A stretch of 12,765 bases of DNA, taken from assembly GCA_964385465.1 (NCBI GenBank), contig CAYLPJ010000093.1:1-12765 (forward strand). The letters are read 5' to 3'. Every line of letters begins with the position of its first letter. Positions within the stretch are counted from its first letter, which is position 1. The stretch comes from CAYLPJ01 sp964385465. Lineage in GTDB: Bacteria; Planctomycetota; Phycisphaerae; SM23-33. The notes under the pieces are model-generated. The model worked only from the letters and a program-made list of their open reading frames with translations. It had not been told where the DNA came from and searched no databases. Of this stretch, positions 1-7,416 are shown piece after piece. Made by a program: the position numbers and the translations under genes.

Positions 1-3000
1 GGCGAAGGCCGCCGTCCCCCCGGCGAAGTCGGCCGTGCCGGCGGCGAAGTCGCCGCGGGCGTCGAGCGTGCCGGCATTGAGTTCGAAGGCACCGGCGTTG
101 ACGTTTCCGGCCGCCACGAGGGCGCCGCTATTGACCGTCAGCGTCGAGGTGGCCGAGAGGTTGTTGACGGTGAAGGTCCCGTCGCCGTCCATGGCGGTGG
201 AGCCGGAGTGGTCGGCGTCCTGGAGGGTGACGTTCTCGGTGCCGTTGACGCGGAGGTTCCCGTCCCCGCTGACTGTGCCGCTGACGAGCAGGTCGTAGTC
301 GTCGGCGGCGGTGAGGGTGAGGGTCTTGTCTGCGGGGATGTCGAGGTCGGTGATGAGGTCCACTGTAGCCGGCCCGGCCGCCCCGCCGGTGGCGGTAGCG
401 GAGATGGTGCCGTCGTTCTCGATGGAGATGGCGCCGTCGGCGGTGACGTCGTCGCCGGTGGCGCTGGTGAACCCGAGGGCCCCGCCGTTGAGCTTGAGTG
501 CGGCGTTGGGCAGGGGGTTGGTTCCGTTGCTGACGATGATCAGCGAGCCTGCCTGGATGTCGAAGGTGGTGTTGGCGTCGGCGCCCGCGACTGCGTCGAA
601 GATCAGCGCCCCGGCGCCGGTCTTGGTGACGGTGCTGCACGGGTCGGCCTCGGTGTAGACGCCGGCGTACATCATGCCGTGGACGTCGAGCGTGGCGTGC
701 CCGGCCAGCGTGGTGGAGTCGAAGCGTGCGTAGTAGCCCGTGTTGTCGGGGTAGACCGTCAGCGTGTTGCCGTCGGCGACGGTCAGGTCGCCGAAGACCG
801 ACGAGGCCGTCCCGCCGATCGTGCCGTCTGCGGTGACGTCGACGTCGCTGGCGAGGTCGGCGATCGAGGCGACGCTGAGGTTGCGGAACAGCGTGGGCGT
901 GCCGTCCTGGACCTCTTCGGGGTAGACGTAGTCGGCGGGGTTCTCGGTGCCCCGCCCGAGCAGGTCCATGCCGAGGCCGAACTCGCCGCCCCAGCCGCCC
1001 TGCTGGAAAAACCCGTACCCGCCGCCGCCGTTGGCCATGCGCAGCTCGAAGCCGTACCACCCCGCCGCACGGGTGATCGTGCCGGCAGTGGGATCGTTCC
1101 AGCCGCTGTTGTCGAAGAGCTGCTGGCCGTCGATGATCAGCCTGGCGTTGTCATCGATCTGCTCGACGAAGGAGACGCTGCCGTCGATGTAGACCTCGCC
1201 GGTGTAGACCAGCGTCTTGTCGCTGCTGTCGCTGAGCAGCGTCCACGGACTGTCGGTGTTGGGCGGGGTCCCGCCGTTGTCGTGGCTCATCTCAAGCAGG
1301 CCGCCGTCGGGGCCCATGCGGACGCCCACGTTGCCGGGGTTCGGCGCGCTGGTCTCCCATCTGGCGTCGAACGAGCCCACCAGCAGGCCCTCGCCGTAGC
1401 CCCGCCCGCCGCGGACGTCCAGCCGCCCGCCGGCGAGCTCGACGGTCGCGCCGCCGAGGCTGCTCTCGCTCTGCTCCAGCGTCCCGCTGACGACCACGTT
1501 GCCCCCGCGGATTTCCAGCGTGCCCGTGCCGTCGAACGTGTTCGTCTCCTCGGAGAGGTCCAGCTCTCCGGGCCCGGCCTTGATGACGCGGGTGGACGTC
1601 CCGGCCGAGGCGTTGGCGACGGGCCCGAGCACGGACCGGGAGCCGCCGACGACGGTGTCGAAGGTGTACGTGCGGTCGCCGGTGCCGTTGAGCGTCGTGC
1701 CGGTGAACGTCAGCGAGCCGTCGAGGGTGACCGTGGCGCCGTTGTCGACGCTGAGGTCGCCCAGCCAGCCGGCCAGGCCGCCTTCGACCTCGATGGTCGA
1801 GCTGCTCTGGACGACGACGTCGGCGGCGTGTGCGGCCGATCCGAGCCAGTCGACGTTGTCGAACACGGTGGTGTTGAGGATTCCGTCCTCGTGGGAGCAG
1901 ACGGCCAGGCCGGCGTAGACGTCGCCGTCGGCGAAGTTGATCGTCTCTGACGAGCCGACCTGCGTCCAGCCGATGCCGTCGGTGGAATAGAAGCCCTGGA
2001 AGGTGTTCCCGCTTCGCACGAGCTTGAGCCACCGTGTCTCGAAGGAGCCACCGGTGCGGGGCGAGAACATCGTGTTGCCGCCGGTGCCGGGGTTCCAGCG
2101 TCCCTGGAAGGACGCCCCGTTGTTCCAGGTGCTGGCCATGAACGCCATGGGGGCATCGCGGCTCAGATCGTCGCGAATCATGATGCCGGCCTTCGCCCAC
2201 GCGTTGGTGTTTTCCATCGAGACAACGCGGGCGACCAGCTCGGTATCGGTGTCGCTGAAAGGCATGTAGACGAAGTGGAAGTCGTCGCCGTCCTGCCAGA
2301 TGTCCGCGCCGGCGCCTTCAATCGTGTGCGTGCCGGCGCCGGGGTCGTAGTCGTGGCTGCCGGCGGCGCCGGGGTCGCCTACGTCGGCACCGACGAAGCC
2401 GGCCTCCAGGCGGAGCGTCCCGCCGTCGAGGATCACGGCCTCGGCGTCCGCCAGGCCGGAACTGCTTCCGGTGGCCACGCGGAGCGTGCCGGCCTCGACG
2501 AGGAAGTCCGTGTTGGCCAGCGAACTGGTTCCGTCCGTCCCGGCCAGGCGGAGGGTGCCCGGGCCCTGCTTGACGACCGTGACGGCGTTGCCGTAGTCGT
2601 TCATCGAGCCGAAGGTGGTCACGGTTCCATCCGCGGGGGTCACCGTCACCGAGCCGGGCCCGGAGAACGAGACCGCCGGGCTGCCGGCGGTGGCGGTGAA
2701 GTCGGCGTCGGCGGTCAGGGCCGACCCGGCGCCCAGGACGAGGGAACCGACCGACGAGGCCCCGCCGACCGTCAGGGCCGCGTTGCTGCTGAGGCTCATC
2801 TGCCCGGTAGTGGAGAACCCGTCGTTGGCGTCGACCGTCGCCCCCCCCCAGATCGACGCGCCCGCGGCGGTGATGTTGCCATACGTCGCGAGATCCACCG
2901 CGCCGAACTCCCCGACCGACAGCGTGCCCAGGGAGGCGTCGGCCCCGGTATTGCGGATGACGGCGTTGGCGTCTACGTAGACGAGGTTGCCGTAGTTGCC

Positions 3001-3540
3001 CGTCGCGCCCGAGAGGGCCAGCTCCGCCCCGTCGCCGGTCAGTTCGACGTAGCCGCTGCCGAGCGCGTTGGCGTCCGCCACTTCCAGCACGCCGCCGCTG
3101 ACCAAGGCGACGCTGTCGCCCCCGAGCGAACTGTTGTCGCCGGCGAGGATCAGCCGCCCGGCCGAGACGTCCACGCCGATGCCGACCCCCGAGGCCGTCA
3201 GCGCCGCGGCGACGGTGTTCGTCCCGGCGGCGGCGTGGACGATGCCGTCGGCACCGATCTCCAGCGTGCCGTTCTGGATGACGTACCCGTCGGCGCCGGC
3301 GGAGAAGGACAGGCCGCCGAGTTCGGCGGTCGCGCCGACGAGGTTCGGGTCCATCTGCCCGGTCACGGCGTCGAAGATCGCCACGGCCGTGGCGTCCGGC
3401 ACGGTCGGGGAGCTCCAGTTGTTCGGGTCGAACCAGTTGGGGTCGACGCCGGCGCCGCTCCAGTTCGGATCGGCGGCGGAACCCATGCCGGCGCAGACGC
3501 CGACCACAAGAAGACCAATGAGAACGGCTCGCTGAGACAT
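1..3540 (-). CDS. Giant secreted beta-strand-repeat surface protein with laminin-G-like and PA14-like modules (C-terminus outside window)
   Basis: I read an uninterrupted minus-strand frame of 1180 codons from ATG at 3540 to the window edge; the stop codon lies outside. The start is supported by an AAGGGG Shine-Dalgarno six bases upstream and a signal peptide at residues 1-22 (MSQR, then VLIGLLVVGV, ending GSAA). Residues 25-55 (DPNW..WFDPNNWS) match the entry motif of autotransporter-associated beta-strand repeat proteins. Repeats of the form V-x-K-x-G-x-G-x-L occur near residues 322-332, 652-662 and 970-981. Residues about 405-563 look like a DUF1349/laminin-G-like lectin fold (WAKAGIMIRDD, GFYSTDGIGWTQVG). 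Residues about 770-845 look like PA14 (VYTGEVYIDG, ARLIIDGQQLFDN, GWYGFELRM). Composition is rich in Gly, Ala, Thr, Asp and Val, with almost no Lys. The likely role is a cell-surface or extracellular carbohydrate-binding or adhesive protein; the ligand is unknown. Whether it ends in PEP-CTERM, an autotransporter barrel or another anchor cannot be seen. Confidence 0.9.
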   Translation of the reverse strand, partial: MSQRAVLIGLLVVGVCAGMGSAADPNWSGAGVDPNWFDPNNWSSPTVPDATAVAIFDAVTGQMDPNLVGATAELGGLSFSAGADGYVIQNGTLEIGADGIVHAAAGTNTVAAALTASGVGIGVDVSAGRLILAGDNSSLGGDSVALVSGGVLEVADANALGSGYVELTGDGAELALSGATGNYGNLVYVDANAVIRNTGADASLGTLSVGEFGAVDLATYGNITAAGASIWGGATVDANDGFSTTGQMSLSSNAALTVGGASSVGSLVLGAGSALTADADFTATAGSPAVSFSGPGSVTVTPADGTVTTFGSMNDYGNAVTVVKQGPGTLRLAGTDGTSSLANTDFLVEAGTLRVATGSSSGLADAEAVILDGGTLRLEAGFVGADVGDPGAAGSHDYDPGAGTHTIEGAGADIWQDGDDFHFVYMPFSDTDTELVARVVSMENTNAWAKAGIMIRDDLSRDAPMAFMASTWNNGASFQGRWNPGTGGNTMFSPRTGGSFETRWLKLVRSGNTFQGFYSTDGIGWTQVGSSETINFADGDVYAGLAVCSHEDGILNTTVFDNVDWLGSAAHAADVVVQSSSTIEVEGGLAGWLGDLSVDNGATVTLDGSLTFTGTTLNGTGDRTYTFDTVVGGSRSVLGPVANASAGTSTRVIKAGPGELDLSEETNTFDGTGTLEIRGGNVVVSGTLEQSESSLGGATVELAGGRLDVRGGRGYGEGLLVGSFDARWETSAPNPGNVGVRMGPDGGLLEMSHDNGGTPPNTDSPWTLLSDSSDKTLVYTGEVYIDGSVSFVEQIDDNARLIIDGQQLFDNSGWNDPTAGTITRAAGWYGFELRMANGGGGYGFFQQGGWGGEFGLGMDLLGRGTENPADYVYPEEVQDGTPTLFRNLSVASIADLASDVDVTADGTIGGTASSVFGDLTVADGNTLTVYPDNTGYYARFDSTTLAGHATLDVHGMMYAGVYTEADPCSTVTKTGAGALIFDAVAGADANTTFDIQAGSLIIVSNGTNPLPNAALKLNGGALGFTSATGDDVTADGAISIENDGTISATATGGAAGPATVDLITDLDIPADKTLTLTAADDYDLLVSGTVSGDGNLRVNGTENVTLQDADHSGSTAMDGDGTFTVNNLSATSTLTVNSGALVAAGNVNAGAFELNAGTLDARGDFAAGTADFAGGTAAFA

Positions 3541-3697
3541 GCTGTGCCCCTTTCCTCTGCGCTCGATTGCGTGATGTCGAGATAGGGAGTATCGCGACCG
3601 TGGCAAGGACAGAAAAACCCCGCACCGGTCGCGCGATGATGCTCCGGAACCTCCGGTAGACCTGCTCACCGCCTGCACTCTCCTTCGCAGCAACTTC

Positions 3698-3723
3698 ATG
3701 TGGCCGAGAGACGTGTGCCACAT
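3698..3723 (-). other. Hairpin in the 5' leader of the surface-protein gene
   Basis: ATGTGGC (3698-3704) and GCCACAT (3717-3723) form a perfect 7-bp stem with a 12-base loop. A second small hairpin, CCGGA-acc-TCCGG, lies at 3644-3656, and a run of five T on the transcript strand lies at 3617-3613. All three are inside the predicted leader. I could not match the leader to any riboswitch class I know, so a regulatory role is only a possibility. Confidence 0.35.
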
Positions 3724-3776
3724 CGCCGCAGGACCCCCGTCCGGCAACGGAGGGAGCCCACATTGGTACTATGCGT

Positions 3777-3804
3777 AGTTTAACCCGATTCTCCGGTCTG
3801 TCAA
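3777..3804 (-). promoter_or_regulatory. Sigma70-type promoter for the surface-protein gene
   Basis: On the minus strand a perfect TTGACA (3804-3799) is followed, after a 16-base spacer, by TAAACT (3782-3777; 4 of 6 to TATAAT). It lies just after the stop of the upstream peptidase gene. Transcription starting near 3770 would give a leader of about 230 nt before the ATG at 3540. This is the best -35/-10 match in the window. The start site itself is inferred. Confidence 0.6.
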
Positions 3805-3834
3805 GCAGCGCGACCGGGCGATTTTCCCGGCCGG

Positions 3835-5766
3835 TCATCCGCCGGGATCGTTGTCGATCGGCAGGGGCGGGAGGTCGTCGGCCGGGGTGAAGCCGAAGAC
3901 ACGGGCGAAGAAGCTCAGCTCGCCCTCGACGGCGCGACGGATGTTCTCGGCCTTGCGGAAACCGTGCTGCTCGCCGGGGAATTCCAGGAGTGCGACGGGC
4001 AGCCCCTTCTCCCGGAGGGCGTCGGCCATGCGCCGGGCCTGGTTGGGGGGGACGATGCGGTCTTCGAGGCCCTGGAAGAAGATGATCGGGCAGTTGAAGC
4101 CGTCGAGGTGGTGGATGGGGCTTCGCTGGACGTAGCGGTCCCTGGCGGCGGGGTAGGGGCCGATCAGCCGGTCGAGATAGCGGGACTCGAACTTGTGGGT
4201 TTCCATGGCGAGCGCCTCGCAGTCGCTGACGCCGAAGTGGCTGGCCCCGGCGGCGAAGGCATCGCGAAACGCAAGGGCCGCCAGCGTGGTGTAGCCTCCC
4301 GCGCTGCCACCGGTGATGGCCATGCGGTCGCCGTCGACGCGTCCGGCCTCGGCGAGGTGGCGGGCGCCGTTGCAGCAGTCGTCGACGTCCACGACGCCCC
4401 ACTGCCCCTCGAGGCGCCGGCGGTAGGCCCGCCCGTATCCGGTCGAGCCCCCGTAGTTGACGTCCAGCACGGCCAGGCCGCGGGAGGTGTAGTACTGGAT
4501 GCCCAGCCGCAGGGCCGTCGAGGCCGAGCCGGTGGGCCCGCCGTGGGCCATGACCACCAGCGGCGGCCGCTCGCCTTGCGGCGCGGCGAAGTCCGGGTTC
4601 CGCGGCGGGTAGAACAGCCCGTGGGCCTCCAGCCCGCCGGCGGTGGGGAAGGTCACGGCTTCGGGGCGGGAGACGTAGCGTGGGTCGATCTCCGCCTCGC
4701 CGGCCCGGCGGAGCTCCTCGCATCGCCCGGTGGCGAGGTCCAGGAGGACGACGGCGGCGTGGCGGTCCGGCGAGCCGCCGATGAAGGTCGCCCGCCCGCC
4801 GGCGACCCGCAGCGACCCGACGGCCGTGTAGGGCGTGTCGATCGGCGTCAGCCCGCCGTCGGGCCCGAGGCGGGCCAGGTGCGTGCGTCCGTCGGCGTGG
4901 TAGGCGCAGACGATCCGCCCGGGCGCCTCGAAGCCGTAGGATGCCCCCGCGAGGACCCACTGGGGCCCGGCGAACTCGGCGGCCATCGGCGCCAGGCAGA
5001 CGGGCCCGCCGTCGTCGAGGCGGTAGAGGTTCCACCAGTCGGTGCGGTCGCAGACGAAGTGCAGCGCGCCGTCGGGCGACCATCGGGGCTGGGCGACGGA
5101 CTCGCCGTCGCCGCCGGCGACGTGGACGGCCTCTGCGAGCGAGCCGTCCTGGCGGACCGGCGCGGTCCACAGGGCGGCGGCGTCCCAGGGCATGTCGGGA
5201 TGGTTCCAGGTCAGCCACGCCAGGCGCGAGCCGTCGCCGCTGAGTCGGGGGTCGGAGTAGAAGTCCCCGCCCTCGACGAGGGTTTGCTCGTCCGGCTCGT
5301 CGAGGCCCAGCGCGACGATGCTGTTGACCGGCTCGCCGGCGCCGCGGTGGCCCTCCCGCACGGCCAGGACGCGCCGGCGCGCGGGGTCGAGGCAGAAGTC
5401 GGCGTGGCGGACGTCGCCGGCGGGGCCGATGGCCACCGGACTGCCCCCCCGTGCCAGCCGATAGACGCGCTGGTCGGCGTAGTTGGTGAAGACATAGGAA
5501 TCCCCGCAGGGCAGCCAGCCGCCCCCGCCGTACTCGTGGACGCGGGTGCGGGGGTTCCAGTCGGGGCCCAGCAGGTCGGCGGTCCGCCCGTCGGGGCCGC
5601 GGCGGACGATCTCACATCGCCCGCCCTCGGCGGGGCGGAGCTCCAGCCAGGCCACGCCGTCGCCGTCGGGCCTCGGCTCGGCCAGGCGGATGGAACTCTC
5701 GGCGATCATGGCGGCGTCGATGGGCGAGGCCCACTCGCCGCAGGCAGCGGTGCGCGGGGCGGTCAT
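3835..5766 (-). CDS. S9 family (prolyl oligopeptidase-like) serine peptidase
   Basis: A 643-residue protein. The start is ATG at 5766, which overlaps the upstream gene's TGA (ATGA), with GGAAGGG eight bases upstream. The N-terminal half (about residues 25-370) has the beta-propeller repeats of S9 peptidases, including the family-typical stretch DPRLSGDGSRLAWLTWNHPD. The C-terminal half (about 390-640) is an alpha/beta-hydrolase: HGGP at 408-411 (oxyanion loop), nucleophile Ser488 in GGSAGGY, Asp569 in GLEDRIVPP and His601 in GEQHGF. The triad is complete and the length is normal for dipeptidyl-aminopeptidase or acylaminoacyl-peptidase relatives. No signal peptide is visible, so it should be cytoplasmic and act on short peptides, the propeller excluding folded proteins. 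Family assignment is firm; substrate preference (dipeptidyl, acylaminoacyl or oligopeptide) cannot be read from the sequence. It is probably translated from the same mRNA as the PurF-like gene before it. Confidence 0.93.
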   Translation of the reverse strand: MTAPRTAACGEWASPIDAAMIAESSIRLAEPRPDGDGVAWLELRPAEGGRCEIVRRGPDGRTADLLGPDWNPRTRVHEYGGGGWLPCGDSYVFTNYADQRVYRLARGGSPVAIGPAGDVRHADFCLDPARRRVLAVREGHRGAGEPVNSIVALGLDEPDEQTLVEGGDFYSDPRLSGDGSRLAWLTWNHPDMPWDAAALWTAPVRQDGSLAEAVHVAGGDGESVAQPRWSPDGALHFVCDRTDWWNLYRLDDGGPVCLAPMAAEFAGPQWVLAGASYGFEAPGRIVCAYHADGRTHLARLGPDGGLTPIDTPYTAVGSLRVAGGRATFIGGSPDRHAAVVLLDLATGRCEELRRAGEAEIDPRYVSRPEAVTFPTAGGLEAHGLFYPPRNPDFAAPQGERPPLVVMAHGGPTGSASTALRLGIQYYTSRGLAVLDVNYGGSTGYGRAYRRRLEGQWGVVDVDDCCNGARHLAEAGRVDGDRMAITGGSAGGYTTLAALAFRDAFAAGASHFGVSDCEALAMETHKFESRYLDRLIGPYPAARDRYVQRSPIHHLDGFNCPIIFFQGLEDRIVPPNQARRMADALREKGLPVALLEFPGEQHGFRKAENIRRAVEGELSFFARVFGFTPADDLPPLPIDNDPGG

Positions 5767-7220
5767 GTCGCGGGCCCTTCCGGCGTCGCGGCCGGGGCGG
5801 CTTCGGCGGCGTGGCAGGCGCCGGTGCAGCCGTCCCAGCAGTAGGTGCAGAGCTTGCTCTTGGGCAGGCCGACGGCCTCGACGAGGTCGTCGAGGCGCTG
5901 GTAGCGCAGGCTGGTCAGCGAGAGCCTCCGGCGGATGCGGTCGACCATCTCGGCATAGGCGTCGCTGTGGGGATCGGCGTAGGCGGCGAGGTCGGCCAGG
6001 CCGCCACCGGTGAGCTCCCGCACGGCCCGGCGTGCGGCGAGGTCCATCTCCGAGCGCGACCGCGAGAAGTTCAGGTAGGGGCAGCCGAACACCAGCGGCG
6101 GGCAGGCGGGGCGCATGTGCACCTCGTCGGCGCCGTAGTCGTGCAGCCGCTGGATGGTGTCCTTGAGCTGCGTGCCGCGGACGATCGAGTCCTCGCAGAA
6201 CAGCATCCGCTGGCCGTGGATCAGCTCCCGAATGGGGATGAGCTTCATCCGGGCGACCAGATCGCGAATCCGCTGGTCCTGGGGCATGAAGCTCCGGGGC
6301 CAGGTGGGGGTGTACTTGACGAACGGCCGGCGGTAGGGAATGCCGGCCTGGTGCGCGTAGCCGACGGCGTGGCCGGTGCCGGAATCGGGGATGCCGGCGA
6401 CCACGTCGATGTCCATGGTCTCGGCCCTGGCGAGGGCGGCCCCGCAGCGGTTCCTGGCGGCCTCGACGTTGATCCCCTCGTAGTCGCTGGCGGGGTAGCC
6501 GTAGTAGACCCACAGGAAGGTGCACATCTGCATCGCGTCGCCGGGCGGCTGGAGGGTCTCGATCCCGTCGGCGTCGAAGCGGACGATCTCCCCGGGGCCG
6601 AGGTCGCGCTCGACCTCGAAGTCCAGGTTGGGAAACGCGCAGGTCTCCAGCGTGGCCGCGACGGCCCCCTCCCGCCGGCCGAGGATCACCGGCGTGCGCC
6701 CCAGCCGGTCGCGGGCGGCGTAGATGCCCTCCTCGGTCAGCAGGAGCAAGGAGCAGGAGCCCTCGACGGCGTCCTGGACGCGGCGGATGCCCTCGGTGAA
6801 GGAGCCGGCCTGGCTGATGATCGCCGCGAGCAGTTCGGTGGGGTTGATCCCCACGCTGCTCATCTCCGAGAAGTGGGTCCCGCCGTCGCGGAGGACCTCC
6901 TCGGCGAGCTGCTCGAGGTTCTGCACCGCCCCGACGGTGACGATGGCGTAGACGCCGAGGTGCGAGCCGATGATCAGCGGCTGGTCCTCGTGGTCGCTGA
7001 TCACGCCGATGCCCTCTCGGCCGTGGAGGCTCGGCAGGTCGTCCTCGAACTTCGAGCGGAACTGGGCGTTGGTGATGTCGTGAATGAAGCGGGTGAAGCC
7101 CTCGCCGTTCCGCACGGCCAGCCCCCCGCGCATCGTGCCGAGGTGGGAGTGATAGTCGGTCCCGTAGAAGAGGTCCTTGATGCAATCCTCTTTCGCCGCC
7201 ACGCCGAAGAAACCGCCCAT
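5763..7220 (-). CDS. PurF-like amidophosphoribosyltransferase paralog, glutaminase site lost
   Basis: A 485-residue PurF homolog. The start at 7220 is set by AAGGAAGG eight bases upstream. The protein begins MGGFFGV: canonical PurF has Cys directly after Met or after a short propeptide, here replaced by Gly2. Other glutaminase motifs are also gone. The GHxRYxT position reads IGVISDHE (71-78), the NGxLxN loop has become VTVGAVQN (94-101), and the DTE site reads SEMSS (118-122). The rest is kept: RDRLG at 170-174; the PRPP loop FCEDSIVRGTQ (341-351, Glu343-Asp344 for the usual Asp-Asp); and cysteines 233, 373, 380, 458 and 461, placed like the Fe-S ligands of Bacillus-type PurF, plus 465 and 469. 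It should bind PRPP but not hydrolyse glutamine. I infer an ammonia-dependent, partner-dependent or regulatory role. I recall MGGFFG-type PurF paralogs in Bacteroidetes, so the type is probably not unique to this genome. Database annotation will probably read simply amidophosphoribosyltransferase. Confidence 0.9.
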   Translation of the reverse strand: MGGFFGVAAKEDCIKDLFYGTDYHSHLGTMRGGLAVRNGEGFTRFIHDITNAQFRSKFEDDLPSLHGREGIGVISDHEDQPLIIGSHLGVYAIVTVGAVQNLEQLAEEVLRDGGTHFSEMSSVGINPTELLAAIISQAGSFTEGIRRVQDAVEGSCSLLLLTEEGIYAARDRLGRTPVILGRREGAVAATLETCAFPNLDFEVERDLGPGEIVRFDADGIETLQPPGDAMQMCTFLWVYYGYPASDYEGINVEAARNRCGAALARAETMDIDVVAGIPDSGTGHAVGYAHQAGIPYRRPFVKYTPTWPRSFMPQDQRIRDLVARMKLIPIRELIHGQRMLFCEDSIVRGTQLKDTIQRLHDYGADEVHMRPACPPLVFGCPYLNFSRSRSEMDLAARRAVRELTGGGLADLAAYADPHSDAYAEMVDRIRRRLSLTSLRYQRLDDLVEAVGLPKSKLCTYCWDGCTGACHAAEAAPAATPEGPAT

Positions 7221-7275
7221 GCCGCAGACCTTCCTTTTCCCTGGATCAGCCGGTGTCGGATCGCCGCCGGGAGGC

Positions 7276-7303
7276 ATTGTACGGACCGCCGGCCGGTCCG
7301 CAA
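7276..7303 (-). promoter_or_regulatory. Promoter of the glutaminase-less PurF/S9 unit
   Basis: On the minus strand TTGCGG (7303-7298; 3 of 6 to TTGACA) and TACAAT (7281-7276; 5 of 6 to TATAAT) are 16 bases apart. A start near 7268 would leave a leader of about 48 nt before the ATG at 7220. The spacer is filled by a perfect inverted repeat, listed separately. Confidence 0.5.
7282..7300. repeat. Inverted repeat between the -35 and -10 boxes (candidate operator)
   Basis: CGGACCG (7282-7288) and CGGTCCG (7294-7300) are perfect inverted copies separated by CCGGC. The element abuts the -10 box and overlaps three bases of the -35 box, the classic place for a repressor site, within a purine-gene control region. 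The bound factor is unknown. In DNA this GC-rich, such a repeat could also be chance. Confidence 0.4.
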
Positions 7304-7349
7304 GGACGCGCTGCGCCGCGCCGCGCTGGCGGCCGAGCCGCCGGGACGC

Positions 7350-7355
7350 TATAGT
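7350..7355 (+). promoter_or_regulatory. Probable -10 box of the intact purF gene
   Basis: TATAGT (5 of 6 to TATAAT) stands out in GC-rich surroundings, 62 bases before the GTG start at 7417. No convincing -35 is visible 16-18 bases upstream; CTGGCG at 7326-7331 is the nearest candidate. The promoter may depend on an activator or use an extended -10 contact. Confidence 0.4.
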
Positions 7356-7416
7356 GTGCGGTTTGCGGTTCGGCAGCGGCGTGCGGACCCGGACCCCTGG
7401 ACTCACGGAGCGAACG

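Noticed and set aside
208..1950. Long plus-strand open frame (580 codons) antisense to the surface-protein gene
   Set aside because: It is the exact codon-phase mirror of the real minus-strand gene in very GC-rich DNA. Its translation is low-complexity Gly/Val/Ala/Asp/Arg with no domain, while the minus strand gives a signal peptide and recognisable modules.
3541..3770. Known riboswitch in the surface-protein leader (cobalamin, SAM, glycine, ZTP, c-di-GMP)
   Set aside because: None of the conserved cores that I remember for these classes can be found in the leader by eye.
3812..3836. GACCGG/CCGGTC inverted repeat just after the S9 peptidase stop as a terminator
   Set aside because: The stem is only 6 bp, overlaps the stop codon and has no T-run. 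In this base composition such stems are frequent.
2318..5218. 966-codon minus-strand open frame spanning two genes and the gap between them
   Set aside because: It crosses the end of the peptidase gene and the promoter region in a different frame. The product is almost entirely Arg/Pro/Gly, typical of a GC-rich shadow frame.
3964..5844. 626-codon plus-strand open frame opposite the S9 peptidase gene
   Set aside because: Antisense shadow of a gene with a full catalytic triad. No ribosome site or domain is seen.
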